Shown: positions 1-8,064 of the stretch, piece by piece
How positions within the stretch are numbered: position 1 is the stretch's first letter
How the letters are laid out: each line of letters opens with the position of its first letter
NCBI GenBank assembly: GCA_958412345.1
Contig: CATYSO010000003.1
Location: forward strand, 88,353 to 152,352
DNA length: 64,000 bases
Direction of reading: 5' to 3'
Origin: an uncultured Collinsella sp.
GTDB taxonomy: Bacteria > Actinomycetota > Coriobacteriia > Coriobacteriales > Coriobacteriaceae
Program-made: the position numbers and the translations under genes
Notes under the pieces: model-generated
Databases searched by the model: none
What the model was told of the DNA's origin: nothing
Seen by the model: the letters and a program-made list of their open reading frames with translations, nothing else

Positions 1-43
1 AAACAAGAACGTCCCCATCGACTACATTGCGATAGACGACCAC

Positions 44-93
44 GTTTGCCCAGATAAAACCGACCAAAATAAACCTGTCCCTTTTTGGCAGGT
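44..93 (+). repeat. Family A palindromic intergenic repeat, copy 1
   Basis: A 50-base unit starting GTTTGCCCAGATAA and ending in an inverted repeat built around CCTGTCCC and TTTTTGGCAGGT. Nearly the same 50 bases recur at 38041-38090 and, on the minus strand, at 16553-16602; a 35-base core recurs at 16620-16654. This copy has a changed left arm (ACCGACC instead of ACCTGCC). A fragment of a different family (AAGAACGTCCCC, see 38972-39025) lies just before it at 5-16. Confidence 0.85.
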
Positions 94-115
94 TTGGATC
101 AAGGCAACGCCGATG

Positions 116-340
116 TTTTGGTACCGACAGCGAAAACCCGCCAGAGCGAGCAAGGTGCCTTGAAACAAGAAGACGTCGCATGTTGAGCAAACGCCAGCGA
201 GCGCCCGCCAGAGCGAACAAATTGGCATGAAAAGAGGACGGCATAGACCTTCTGGTCATGCCGTCCTCTTTGAATGACAAGTTGTCGCTCTGGTGGGCGC
301 GCAGCGTCAACTGGTTACGCGGTTCGTAGAACCGCGTAAC
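116..340 (+). ncRNA. Candidate structured RNA or repeat, first of two related copies
   Basis: This gene-free stretch folds into nested stems. GCGCCCGCCAGAGCGA (201-216) pairs with 285-300 with a single G-U, and inside it a perfect 14-bp hairpin joins 231-244 to 258-271. It ends with a hairpin at 314-340 (GTTACGCGGTTC, loop GTA). The order CAGCGA, long stem, TGAAA, inner hairpin, TTGAA, stem, GCAGCGTC, GC-rich GTTC hairpin is shared with 25122-25295. A partial extra 5' half lies at 128-165 and shares CAAGGTGCCTTGAAA with the other copy. No known RNA family was recognised, and the transcribed strand is not certain. Confidence 0.5.
231..271 (-). terminator. Hairpin able to terminate the RGG-tail gene
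   Basis: Perfect 14-bp stem (231-244 with 258-271). Read on the minus strand it follows the gene ending at 343 and is trailed by TTTTC, so it would serve as an intrinsic terminator for that gene. The same hairpin is the inner stem of the structured element at 116-340, so the two readings compete. Confidence 0.55.
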
Positions 341-342
341 CC

Positions 343-1254
343 CTAAAAGCGGTTGCCGCGGAAGCCGCCACCGTTGCGGCCGCCACGGTCGCCACCGCGA
401 CCGCCGCGGTCGTTACCACGGTTGCCGCCGAAGCCACCACGGTTGCCACCGCGATCGCCATAGCCACCACGGTTGCCACCAAAGCCGCCGCGACCGCCAC
501 GGTCGCCGCCACGGTCGCCAAAGCCGCCACGGCCACCACGATCGCCACCGCGGCCGCCGCGGTCACCGCCACGGCCACCACGATCGCCAAAGCCGCCGCG
601 ACCGCCACGGTCGCCGCCACGGCCACCACGATCGTCACGACCGCCGCGAGGACCGCGGTCCTCGTCCAGGCCCATGGCGACAAGCGGAGCGATAACCTTA
701 TCGAGAGCGGCCATCAGCTCGGTGGCCTCCTCGTAAGAAAGCTCGGGCAGGAGCTTCTCCTTCTTATTGGCAAGCTTGACCAGGCCCTCAGCGGCATCCT
801 CGGCAGCGAAGACAACGATCTTGCGCATATCGCCCTCGGCGTCGTCGATGCGGCCGACCAGGTCGGCAGCCTCGGCCTCGGCCATCAGACCATCGAGCTC
901 ACGAAGGCGCATGCCCAGCAGGTCGGACATTTCCTTCTGCTCCATCTTGGGCTTGAGGTCAAGAAGCTTGATGGCGCGCTCGATGTTCGCCATGCGCTCG
1001 GCCTTGGCCTCCTCCTCCTTGGAAATAGCAAAGCGACGGCTGCGCAGCAGGCGGGCGGCCTTCTGCATCTTGTCCATCAGCTCTTCGTCATCGTAATCAA
1101 CGGCGGCCTCGACAACCTCGGCCTCCTCCTCGGCAGAAACCTCGTCAGCAGCCTCAACCTCGGCAGCTTCGGTCTCCACGGTCTCGACTGCCTCAACCTC
1201 GGCAGCCATGGTCTCGTTCTCGGTCTCGTTCATGATCTCTTCGTTCTCAGACAT
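343..1254 (-). CDS. Acidic, winged-helix-like protein with RGG-repeat tail
   Basis: A 303-residue protein in three parts. Residues 1-60 are strongly acidic (runs of Glu, Ala, Val). Residues about 60-195 are predicted helical and include a segment (about 85-150) that looks like a small winged helix. Residues 200-303 are a disordered tail with about 20 RGG motifs separated by Asp, Asn, Phe and Tyr. RGG tails bind RNA in other systems, so a role in RNA binding or condensation is inferred; the family was not identified. AAGGAG lies 5 bases before the ATG. The repeat-rich DNA gives long open frames on the opposite strand, which are shadows. Confidence 0.88.
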   Translation of the reverse strand: MSENEEIMNETENETMAAEVEAVETVETEAAEVEAADEVSAEEEAEVVEAAVDYDDEELMDKMQKAARLLRSRRFAISKEEEAKAERMANIERAIKLLDLKPKMEQKEMSDLLGMRLRELDGLMAEAEAADLVGRIDDAEGDMRKIVVFAAEDAAEGLVKLANKKEKLLPELSYEEATELMAALDKVIAPLVAMGLDEDRGPRGGRDDRGGRGGDRGGRGGFGDRGGRGGDRGGRGGDRGGRGGFGDRGGDRGGRGGFGGNRGGYGDRGGNRGGFGGNRGNDRGGRGGDRGGRNGGGFRGNRF

Positions 1255-1468
1255 GAGACTCCTTCTTGGCCCTCTCGGGCATCATCGCCCCATTCGCGGG
1301 GCCCGTCGCGCACTCTTTGCGCTTTATACATTCATGCCTCTCGGCAAAACGTCCATTAGTTTATGGTGTCGCCATCCAATCTAGCTGCAGAATCTATGTG
1401 CACACATTAATGCGACATGTCGCGGTATCATGGCCTGAACCAAACGTGTCCACCTTAAGGAGCCCGCC

Positions 1469-1879
1469 ATGATTAAGCCCATCATGAAATCCGAGTTCTT
1501 TTTGCGCCTGCCTTCCGAAAACGCCGGCCCAGAAGATGCCGCGACCGGACAGGATCTTCTGGATACGCTCCACGAGCATGAGCACGAGTGCGTGGGCCTC
1601 GCCGCCAACATGATCGGTGTGCGCAAACGCATCATCTGCGTAAAGGACGGCAGCAAGTCGCTGCTTATGTACAACCCGCAAATTCTTGAGCAGGTCAATG
1701 CCTACCAGACGAGCGAAGGATGTCTTTCTCTCGTCGGCGAGCGTCCCTGCACTCGTTATCGTCGCATTAAGGTGGAATATCTGGACGAGAACTTCGTCCA
1801 CCGCATCAAGAACTTCTCGGGCTACACCGCCGAGATCATCCAACACGAAATCGACCACTGCAACGGGATTGTTATATAG
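1469..1879 (+). CDS. def: Peptide deformylase, short clostridial-type
   Basis: A 136-residue metallopeptidase of the deformylase family, which removes the formyl group from the N-terminal Met of new proteins. The three family motifs are present: motif 1 as GLAANM (43-48), motif 2 EGCLS (83-87) with the metal-binding Cys85, and motif 3 QHEIDH (125-130) with metal ligands His126 and His130 and catalytic Glu127. Motif 1 normally ends in Gln; here it is Met, a variant I recall from short deformylases of Firmicutes. The protein is shorter than the usual 150-190 residues. AAGGAG sits 8 bases before the ATG. A terminator follows at 1895. Confidence 0.9.
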   Translation: MIKPIMKSEFFLRLPSENAGPEDAATGQDLLDTLHEHEHECVGLAANMIGVRKRIICVKDGSKSLLMYNPQILEQVNAYQTSEGCLSLVGERPCTRYRRIKVEYLDENFVHRIKNFSGYTAEIIQHEIDHCNGIVI

Positions 1880-1894
1880 TTCCGCCGATTCAAG

Positions 1895-1930
1895 AAAGCT
1901 CCCTGCAGCAAAACAACTGCAGGGAGCTTT
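1895..1930 (+). terminator. Bidirectional terminator between def and the HTH-aminotransferase
   Basis: A 14-bp stem, AAAGCTCCCTGCAG (1895-1908) with 1917-1930, followed by TTTTC on the plus strand and with A-rich sequence on the other side. It lies between two convergent genes. Confidence 0.88.
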
Positions 1931-1954
1931 TCATAGTGCGGAGCTTCTATCCCA

Positions 1955-3475
1955 CTAGCTCTGGCGGTAATGGTCGAAGAAGTCGGCCAAGTCCTCGAGC
2001 GACTCTTTGAGTACTTCCATGCGCGGCAGGTACACGATGCGGAAGTGATCGGGCTCTGCCCAGTTAAAGCCGCCGCCGCGCGTGATCAGAATCTTCTTCT
2101 CGTGCAGCAGATCGAGGGCAAACTGCTCGTCATCGGTGATGTTGAACTTCTTCACATCCATCTTGGGGAAGATGTAGAACGCCGCACGCGGCTTAACCAC
2201 CGAGATGCCGTCAATCTTGTTGAGTGCCTCATACACAAAGTTGCGCTGCTCGTAGACACGACCGCCGGGGCGGATGTAGTCGTTGACAGACTGGTGTCCG
2301 CCGAGTGCCGTCTGAACGATCGACTGAGCCGGCACGTTGGAGCACAGGCGCATGTTGGAGAGCATGTTGATGCCCATGATGAAGTCGCTCATGCAGCGCT
2401 GGTTGCCCGAAAGCACCATCCAGCCAATACGATAGCCCGCAATCATGTGCGACTTGGAAAGGCCGCTAAAGGTGACGCAGGGCAGGTCGGGGGCGAGCGA
2501 GGCAATCGAGACGTGCTCGTAGCCGTCCATGCACAGGCGGTCGTAGATCTCATCGGCAAAGATCATCAGCTGATGCCTGCGTGCAACCTCGACGATGCCC
2601 TCGAGCACCTCGCGCGGATAGACGGAACCCGTGGGGTTGTTGGGGTTGATGATGACGAGGGCTTTGGTCGCGCTCGTGATCTTGGACTCCATATCCTCCA
2701 GGTCGGGATACCAATCCGCCTGCTCATCGCACAGATAGTGCACGGGATGACCGCCGGCAAGGGTTGCGCACGCCGTCCAGAGCGGATAGTCCGGGCTGGG
2801 GATCAGAATCTCGTCGCCATTGTCGAGCAGCGCGTTCATCGAAAGCTGAATGAGCTCGGATACGCCGTTGCCTGTGTAGATATGCTCCATCTGAACGTTG
2901 GGCAAGCCCTTGATCTGCGAATACTGCATGATCGCCTTGCGCGCGGAGAACAGGCCACGCGAGTTGGAATAGCCTTCGCAGTCGGGCAGCTGCTGGCGCA
3001 TGTCCTTGATGACCTCATCGGGCGTGCGGAAACCGAAGGGCGCCGGGTTGCCGATATTGAGCTTGAGGATGCGCTCGCCCTCGTCCTCCATACGGGCGGC
3101 CTCGTCGACGACGGGACCGCGCACGTCATACAGGACGTTATCGAGCTTGGTGGATTTAGAAAAAGTACGCATGGTGGCGCTCCTTGCAATTTGAGCTGAG
3201 GGATGGGGTTCGGGCTTGGAATCGTTGCGGGGAGATGATTCCTCGCCTTGGTCGGCGTCACCGGCGAGCAGCCAGGTAACATCGACCTCCAAAATACGGG
3301 CGAGCAGCTCTGCCACATCGCGCCGCGGAATCGTCTTGCCGCTCACATATTGGCTCATCTGACTCTTGCCGAGTTTTTTGCCGAGCATCTCCGATGCGCG
3401 GATTACGTCCGACTGGCGAACGTCGCGATCGGACATAGTCTGTCGCAGGCGATCGCTAAACGTCTCTGGGGCCAC
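1955..3475 (-). CDS. XRE-type HTH fused to AlaA-like aminotransferase
   Basis: A 506-residue protein. Residues 5-70 are an XRE helix-turn-helix, followed by a polar linker to about 105 and then a full class I PLP aminotransferase that closely resembles E. coli AlaA/YfbQ (alanine-pyruvate type). Visible motifs are NIGNPAPFGF, NNPTG (279-283) and the Schiff-base Lys341 in GLSKSH. The GTG at 3475 is chosen because AGGAGG lies 5 bases before it; an earlier in-frame GTG at 3514 has no ribosome site. AAGGAG also lies 7 bases before an internal ATG at 3172, exactly where the free-standing enzyme would begin. Four GTTCAATT sites upstream suggest autoregulation. Confidence 0.92.
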   Translation of the reverse strand: MAPETFSDRLRQTMSDRDVRQSDVIRASEMLGKKLGKSQMSQYVSGKTIPRRDVAELLARILEVDVTWLLAGDADQGEESSPRNDSKPEPHPSAQIARSATMRTFSKSTKLDNVLYDVRGPVVDEAARMEDEGERILKLNIGNPAPFGFRTPDEVIKDMRQQLPDCEGYSNSRGLFSARKAIMQYSQIKGLPNVQMEHIYTGNGVSELIQLSMNALLDNGDEILIPSPDYPLWTACATLAGGHPVHYLCDEQADWYPDLEDMESKITSATKALVIINPNNPTGSVYPREVLEGIVEVARRHQLMIFADEIYDRLCMDGYEHVSIASLAPDLPCVTFSGLSKSHMIAGYRIGWMVLSGNQRCMSDFIMGINMLSNMRLCSNVPAQSIVQTALGGHQSVNDYIRPGGRVYEQRNFVYEALNKIDGISVVKPRAAFYIFPKMDVKKFNITDDEQFALDLLHEKKILITRGGGFNWAEPDHFRIVYLPRMEVLKESLEDLADFFDHYRQS

Positions 3476-3496
3476 AGGAACCTCCTTGCTGGCAAA

Positions 3497-3578
3497 GTTC
3501 AATTTATAGAACACGAATTGAACCTGAGTTCAATTTAGGCAGCAGTATAACGCCGTGCTATTTCGAAAAGTTCAATTT
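3497..3578 (-). promoter_or_regulatory. GTTCAATT operator cluster of the HTH-aminotransferase
   Basis: Four copies of GTTCAATT(T): 3497-3505, 3516-3523 (inverted), 3528-3536 and 3570-3578. The middle two form a perfect 8-bp inverted repeat with a 4-base spacer (3516-3535). On the minus strand the repeats contain TTGAAC and lie beside TATAAA and TTATAC, so they overlap a likely promoter. Binding by the encoded HTH domain is inferred. Confidence 0.7.
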
Positions 3579-3638
3579 CAAAAATAAAATGAGCCAAACC
3601 TCGAGATTTATCCCAAAGCGACAACGGCGTGCGCTCTT

Positions 3639-4496
3639 TTAGAGGTATTCAAGGAATCGAGCGGCAGCAAGCGAAACATCGGCCGTTCGATATATGGCGT
3701 TGATCTGCCGATGGGGATGTCCTTCGAGCGAACGAATGGCGACATTGAACTGGCAGCGGCGCAAGATGAGCGCCGGAAGGACGCTCACGCCCAGGCCGTC
3801 CTCGACCATGGCCATAATCGCATAGTCATCCCAGGTCGACAGCTTTGAGCGCACGGTCAGCCCCGCCCGACGGAACAGCGGCGTAATCTCGTCATCGGTG
3901 CCGCGTTCCAGCAGAATAAATTGCTCGTTGGCCAAATCGGCAAGAGAGACGACCTCTTCAGTGGCAAGCAAAGAGTCTGCCGGCACTACCGCCATCAACT
4001 CGTCGCGCACCAAAGACCGCGATGTCATGCCATTTTCTCGGGGCTCATGCGGGATAAAGCCCAGATCGCAGCGGCCCTCTGCCACCCATTGTTCAATCTC
4101 TGAATAGTCGCCCATCAGCAACTCGTAATCAATGTCTGGATAATCGGCACGAAAACGAGCAATCACCGGCGGCAGCACGTGGGTCGCCACGCTCGAAAAC
4201 GTACCGATGCAGATTTTGCCGCGCATGAGCCCACGCATCTCATCCACGCGTCGCTGCAAGCGAACGAATTCCTCGCAGAGCGCCTCGACAGCCGGCATGA
4301 CCTGCCGCCCGTCAGCAGAAAGAACCACACCCTCGCGACTGCGGTCGAGCACCTTAAAGCCCCAATCGGCCTCAAGATCGGCCACCATGCGGCTCACGCC
4401 CGATTGCGAATAGCCCAGGCGCTCGGCGGCGCGCGTAAAGCTTCCGGCGCGCACTGTCTCGAGCAGCACCTGCATCTTTTGAATATTCGTTTCCAC
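3639..4496 (-). CDS. LysR-type transcriptional regulator 1
   Basis: A 285-residue LysR regulator: N-terminal winged HTH (residues about 5-65, with AAERLGYSQSGVSRMV) and a substrate-binding domain (about 90-285). The GTG at 4496 is preferred because GGAGG precedes it by 6 bases; an ATG seven codons earlier lacks a good site. It is divergent from the EamA-type exporter at 4615, the classic arrangement for a LysR protein controlling its neighbour. A TTCAC-N5-GTGAA palindrome lies between them. The protein is similar in layout to the LysR at 40497, which also faces an EamA gene. Confidence 0.9.
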   Translation of the reverse strand: METNIQKMQVLLETVRAGSFTRAAERLGYSQSGVSRMVADLEADWGFKVLDRSREGVVLSADGRQVMPAVEALCEEFVRLQRRVDEMRGLMRGKICIGTFSSVATHVLPPVIARFRADYPDIDYELLMGDYSEIEQWVAEGRCDLGFIPHEPRENGMTSRSLVRDELMAVVPADSLLATEEVVSLADLANEQFILLERGTDDEITPLFRRAGLTVRSKLSTWDDYAIMAMVEDGLGVSVLPALILRRCQFNVAIRSLEGHPHRQINAIYRTADVSLAAARFLEYL

Positions 4497-4569
4497 GGCA
4501 GTCCTCCATCCTTGCATGAGCTTTTGTCATGTCAGCCATGCATTATATTCGCTTTTCTTCTAAAGCCAG

Positions 4570-4584
4570 TTCACCCATAGTGAA
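4570..4584. promoter_or_regulatory. Candidate LysR operator between divergent genes
   Basis: TTCAC (4570-4574), 5-base spacer, GTGAA (4580-4584): a dyad of the size and spacing bound by LysR proteins, in the 118-bp gap between the regulator and the exporter. A TATAAT-like hexamer for the regulator lies near 4541-4548 on the minus strand. Confidence 0.4.
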
Positions 4585-4614
4585 GATGCTCGGATATAGA
4601 GGGGATGTCAGCGC

Positions 4615-5526
4615 ATGAACAACGGACTGTTTACGTACTTAGCAGCATTGCTATTGTTTGGCTCCAACGGCATCATCGCCGCTGCCATCGCGCTGCCGAG
4701 CTCCGATATCGTGCTACTACGCACGTTTTTGGGCGCACTCTCGCTTGTCACCATCCTCGCCATCACCCAACGCCATAAGTTGCAGGCGCCATCTCGCCCC
4801 CGCGAAGCCGCAGCCCTCCTCCTCTCGGGAGCCGCGCTGGGCGCCAGCTGGATTTTTCTATTCCGCGCCTACCAGACGATCGGCGTCGGCGTATCCTCGC
4901 TGCTGTACTACTGCGGCCCCATCATTGTCATGGCGCTCTCCCCGCTCATCTTTGGCGAAAAGCTGACCGGTGGCAAAATCGCCGGCTTCATCGCCGTTGC
5001 TTGCGGTGCTTTTCTCATTGCAGCGCAAGGTCTAGGCGGCAATATGCCCATTGCTGGTATCGCTTGCGGAATCGCCTCGGCATTTTGCTATGCGCTGATG
5101 GTCATCGCTAGCAAGGGTGCGCCACACATCGAAGGCCTCGAGAACTCCACGCTCCAGGTGAGCGCCGCCTTTGTGACCGCGCTGGTCCTTACGCTCATCA
5201 CGCAGGGCGCTCCCTTATTCCTGTCTGCCGGCGTCGCCGCCAGTATTGATTGGCGCGCCGTCGTCATGCTCGGCGTCGTCAACACCGGCATCGGTTGCCT
5301 GCTCTACTTTAGTGCCGTCGCCAAGCTGCCCGTCCAGACCGTCGCGGTCGTCGGCTACCTCGAGCCGCTTTCGGCCGTCGTGTTCTCCGCCGCCCTTTTA
5401 GGCGAAGCCATAACACCGGTCCGCCTGATGGGCGCCGTACTCATCATCGGCGGCGCGATTTTTTGCGAACTCGCCGGCAAACGCGCAAACGCCAAGGCCG
5501 GCATCGCCCAGGCAGCACGTGCTTAA
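4615..5526 (+). CDS. EamA/DMT-family exporter 1
   Basis: A 303-residue inner-membrane protein with about ten hydrophobic segments arranged as two EamA repeats, typical of the drug/metabolite transporter superfamily. Substrate is unknown; family members export amino acids, purines or toxic metabolites. The second half contains the usual GYLEPLSAVVFSAALLGE segment near residues 248-265. It is divergent from a LysR regulator, so inducible efflux is likely. GAGGGG lies 10 bases before the ATG, a slightly long spacing. A weak GCCCCT/AGGGGC hairpin follows the stop at about 5530-5551. Confidence 0.9.
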   Translation: MNNGLFTYLAALLLFGSNGIIAAAIALPSSDIVLLRTFLGALSLVTILAITQRHKLQAPSRPREAAALLLSGAALGASWIFLFRAYQTIGVGVSSLLYYCGPIIVMALSPLIFGEKLTGGKIAGFIAVACGAFLIAAQGLGGNMPIAGIACGIASAFCYALMVIASKGAPHIEGLENSTLQVSAAFVTALVLTLITQGAPLFLSAGVAASIDWRAVVMLGVVNTGIGCLLYFSAVAKLPVQTVAVVGYLEPLSAVVFSAALLGEAITPVRLMGAVLIIGGAIFCELAGKRANAKAGIAQAARA

Positions 5527-5735
5527 AAGCCCCTCTTCAGCTCAAAGCAGGGGCGCGTCCGCGGTTATCACATTGCAGCAAACCACACAGCCGGAAGTGC
5601 TCCTGCTTTGAAATGCTATCTGCGCAAACAACTGCTCCCCAGATGGGGATTATTGTCTAAAACACCCCAATGTGCCAAACTGCTCTTATATGTATAAAGA
5701 TGGCATAAAGGTCTGCTGCTCTTTGCAGAGGCCAG

Positions 5736-7985
5736 ATGTCTAAGGGAGTCCACGTGGCACACAACAAGCTGGAAGCAAGCCTCCAAGACCAGCATGTGCA
5801 GGGCGGGCATGGCGCCATCCCCCTCTCCGCTGGCATGCTGCTCGTAACGCTCGGCGTCGTCTATGGCGACATCGGCACGAGCCCCATGTACACCATGAAA
5901 TCAATCGTCGCTAACAACGGCGGCATCGGCACTGTCAGCGAGGACATGATCCTGGGCGCGCTTTCGCTCGTCATCTGGACCATGACGCTCGTGACCACGG
6001 TCAAGTACGTGCTGATCGCCATGAAGGCCGATAACCACAACGAGGGCGGCATCTTCGCCCTGTTCAGCCTCGTACGCAAGGTGGCACCGTGGCTGATCCT
6101 TCCCGCCATGATCGGCGGCGCGGCGCTGCTCGCCGACGGCATCCTCACCCCCGCGGTCACGGTCACCACGGCCATTGAAGGCCTGCGCACCATCGAGTGG
6201 GGTCACGCGCTTTTGGGTGACGGGCAAACCAACGTCATCATTATTACCATCATCATTATCTGCGGCCTGTTTGCCATGCAGCGCGCCGGCACCTCGTCGA
6301 TCGGCAAGCTGTTCGGCCCGCTCATGACGCTGTGGTTCCTGTTCTTGGCTGGCGCCGGTCTGTTCAACATGCTCGGCAACCTGTCCATCTTGCGCGCGCT
6401 CAACCCCATTCGCGGCATCATGTTCCTGTTCTCGCCCATCAACCACTCGGGCATCATGGTGCTCGGCTTCGTCTTCCTGTCGACAACCGGTGCCGAGGCG
6501 CTCTATTCGGACATGGGTCACGTGGGCAAAGCAAACATCTATGCATCCTGGCCGTTTGTTAAGGCGGCCCTCATCCTTAACTATCTGGGTCAGGGAGCCT
6601 GGCTGCTCGCCAATAACTCCAACCCCCAGATGCTCGCGATGGATATCGTCAACCCGTTCTATATGATGCTTCCCGAGCCCCTGCGCCCCTTTGCCATCAT
6701 GCTTTCGGCCGTGGCGGCCATTATCGCCTCGCAGGCGCTCATCACCGGCTCGTTCTCGCTGGTATCCGAGGCAACGCGCCTCAACCTTATGCCGCATCTG
6801 CGCATCCACTACCCCAGCGACACCAAGGGCCAGCTCTATATTCCGCTCGTCAACAACATCATGTGGGTCGGCTGCATCTTCATCGTGCTGCTGTTCCAGA
6901 ACTCCGAGCGCATGGAAAGCGCCTATGGCCTCGCCATCACCGTGACCATGCTCATGACCACGACGCTTTTGACGAGCTATATCGCCGGCATCCTCAAGCA
7001 CAAGCTGGGCGCCTGCATCTTCGCCCTGCTTTTTGGCGCCATCGAGCTCTGCTTCTTTGCCTCGTGCCTCACCATGTTCTTTGACGGCGGCTATGTGATG
7101 ATCTTCTTGGCCGCACTGCTGTTTGGCCTTATGTATGTGTGGCGTCGCGGCACCGCCATCGAGCGCACGCAGACGATCCTGCTGCCCGTCTCCAAGTACA
7201 TCGACCAGCTCAACCGCCTGCGTAACGACGAGACCTACCCCGTGCTCGCCGACAATCTGGTGTTCCTTACCAACAGCCCCGACCCGCTCACGCTCGACCG
7301 CGACGTGCTCTATTCCATCTTGGATAAGCATCCCAAGCGCGCCAAGGCATACTGGTTCATCAACGTGCACGTTACCGATGAGCCCTATACGCATGAGTAT
7401 TCCGTTGAGACCTTTGGCACGGACTTCTTGTTCCGCGTGCGCTTGGACCTGGGCTTTAAGGTCAACCAGCGCGTTAACGCCTACCTGCGCCAGATCGTTG
7501 GCGACCTGATGGCATCGGGTGAGCTGCCGCCGCAGCATCACACCTACTCCATCTACGAGACCCGCGGCAACGTGGGCGACTTCCGTTTTTGCATGCTACG
7601 CAAGATGCTTGCCCCCGAAACGGACATCAACCGCAACGACCACCGCGTGATGGCCATCAAGTACGCCGTCCGCCGCGCCTGTGGAAGCCCGGCACGTTGG
7701 TATGGTCTCGAGAACTCGGCCATCATCATCGAGTACGTACCCCTCTTTGCCCGCATGCGTCCGGCAGTCAAGCTTGTACGCACCCAGGTGCCGCTCGAGG
7801 TTCAGATCGAGGAAGCTGAGGAAATGGAAGTCGACATCTTCTCGGACGACCTGGTCAACGGCAACGAGGCCGGTAGGAATATGAACGTCGATCCCACTGA
7901 GCTGCTCGAGAGCGTCGCCGATACGCCCGAGCAGCAACAGCTCGACGGCCTCGAGAGTGAACAACTCAACGACGCCAACTTCTAG
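5736..7985 (+). CDS. kup: Kup-family potassium uptake transporter
   Basis: A KUP/HAK-type K+ importer, probably a proton symporter in the cytoplasmic membrane. The family signature GVVYGDIGTSP lies near residues 40-50, about twelve membrane segments follow to about residue 450, and a long soluble C-terminal region (about 300 residues) follows. At up to 749 residues it is longer than E. coli Kup (622) because of an acidic C-terminal extension. Two starts are possible: ATG 5736 (GAGG 4 bases upstream) or GTG 5754, which has the stronger AAGGGAG at 5 bases. No recognised riboswitch was found in the 209-base leader. Confidence 0.93.
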   Translation: MSKGVHVAHNKLEASLQDQHVQGGHGAIPLSAGMLLVTLGVVYGDIGTSPMYTMKSIVANNGGIGTVSEDMILGALSLVIWTMTLVTTVKYVLIAMKADNHNEGGIFALFSLVRKVAPWLILPAMIGGAALLADGILTPAVTVTTAIEGLRTIEWGHALLGDGQTNVIIITIIIICGLFAMQRAGTSSIGKLFGPLMTLWFLFLAGAGLFNMLGNLSILRALNPIRGIMFLFSPINHSGIMVLGFVFLSTTGAEALYSDMGHVGKANIYASWPFVKAALILNYLGQGAWLLANNSNPQMLAMDIVNPFYMMLPEPLRPFAIMLSAVAAIIASQALITGSFSLVSEATRLNLMPHLRIHYPSDTKGQLYIPLVNNIMWVGCIFIVLLFQNSERMESAYGLAITVTMLMTTTLLTSYIAGILKHKLGACIFALLFGAIELCFFASCLTMFFDGGYVMIFLAALLFGLMYVWRRGTAIERTQTILLPVSKYIDQLNRLRNDETYPVLADNLVFLTNSPDPLTLDRDVLYSILDKHPKRAKAYWFINVHVTDEPYTHEYSVETFGTDFLFRVRLDLGFKVNQRVNAYLRQIVGDLMASGELPPQHHTYSIYETRGNVGDFRFCMLRKMLAPETDINRNDHRVMAIKYAVRRACGSPARWYGLENSAIIIEYVPLFARMRPAVKLVRTQVPLEVQIEEAEEMEVDIFSDDLVNGNEAGRNMNVDPTELLESVADTPEQQQLDGLESEQLNDANF

Positions 7986-8006
7986 CGACGTCACGAATCG
8001 ACGACA

Positions 8007-8040
8007 GCGGCCCTGCATCTCACGGGAGACGCAGGGCCGC
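8007..8040 (+). terminator. Terminator after kup
   Basis: Perfect 10-bp stem GCGGCCCTGC (8007-8016) with 8031-8040, followed by TTTGCGTT. It lies between the convergent kup and hydrolase genes and may serve both. Confidence 0.85.
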
Positions 8041-8064
8041 TTTGCGTTGCAGTAAAGCTAACGG

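Noticed and set aside
473..736. Proline/arginine-rich open frames on the plus strand opposite the RGG tail
   Set aside because: They are mirror images of the RGG codon repeat (GGC, CGT) with no ribosome site and no independent support.
1970..3199. Long open frame on the plus strand opposite the HTH-aminotransferase gene
   Set aside because: It is a shadow of a well-supported gene, caused by high GC codon bias; its protein has no recognisable domain.
5901..7541. 546-residue minus-strand frame opposite kup
   Set aside because: Composition is His/Gln/Glu-rich and low complexity, with no ribosome site; kup on the other strand has clear family motifs.
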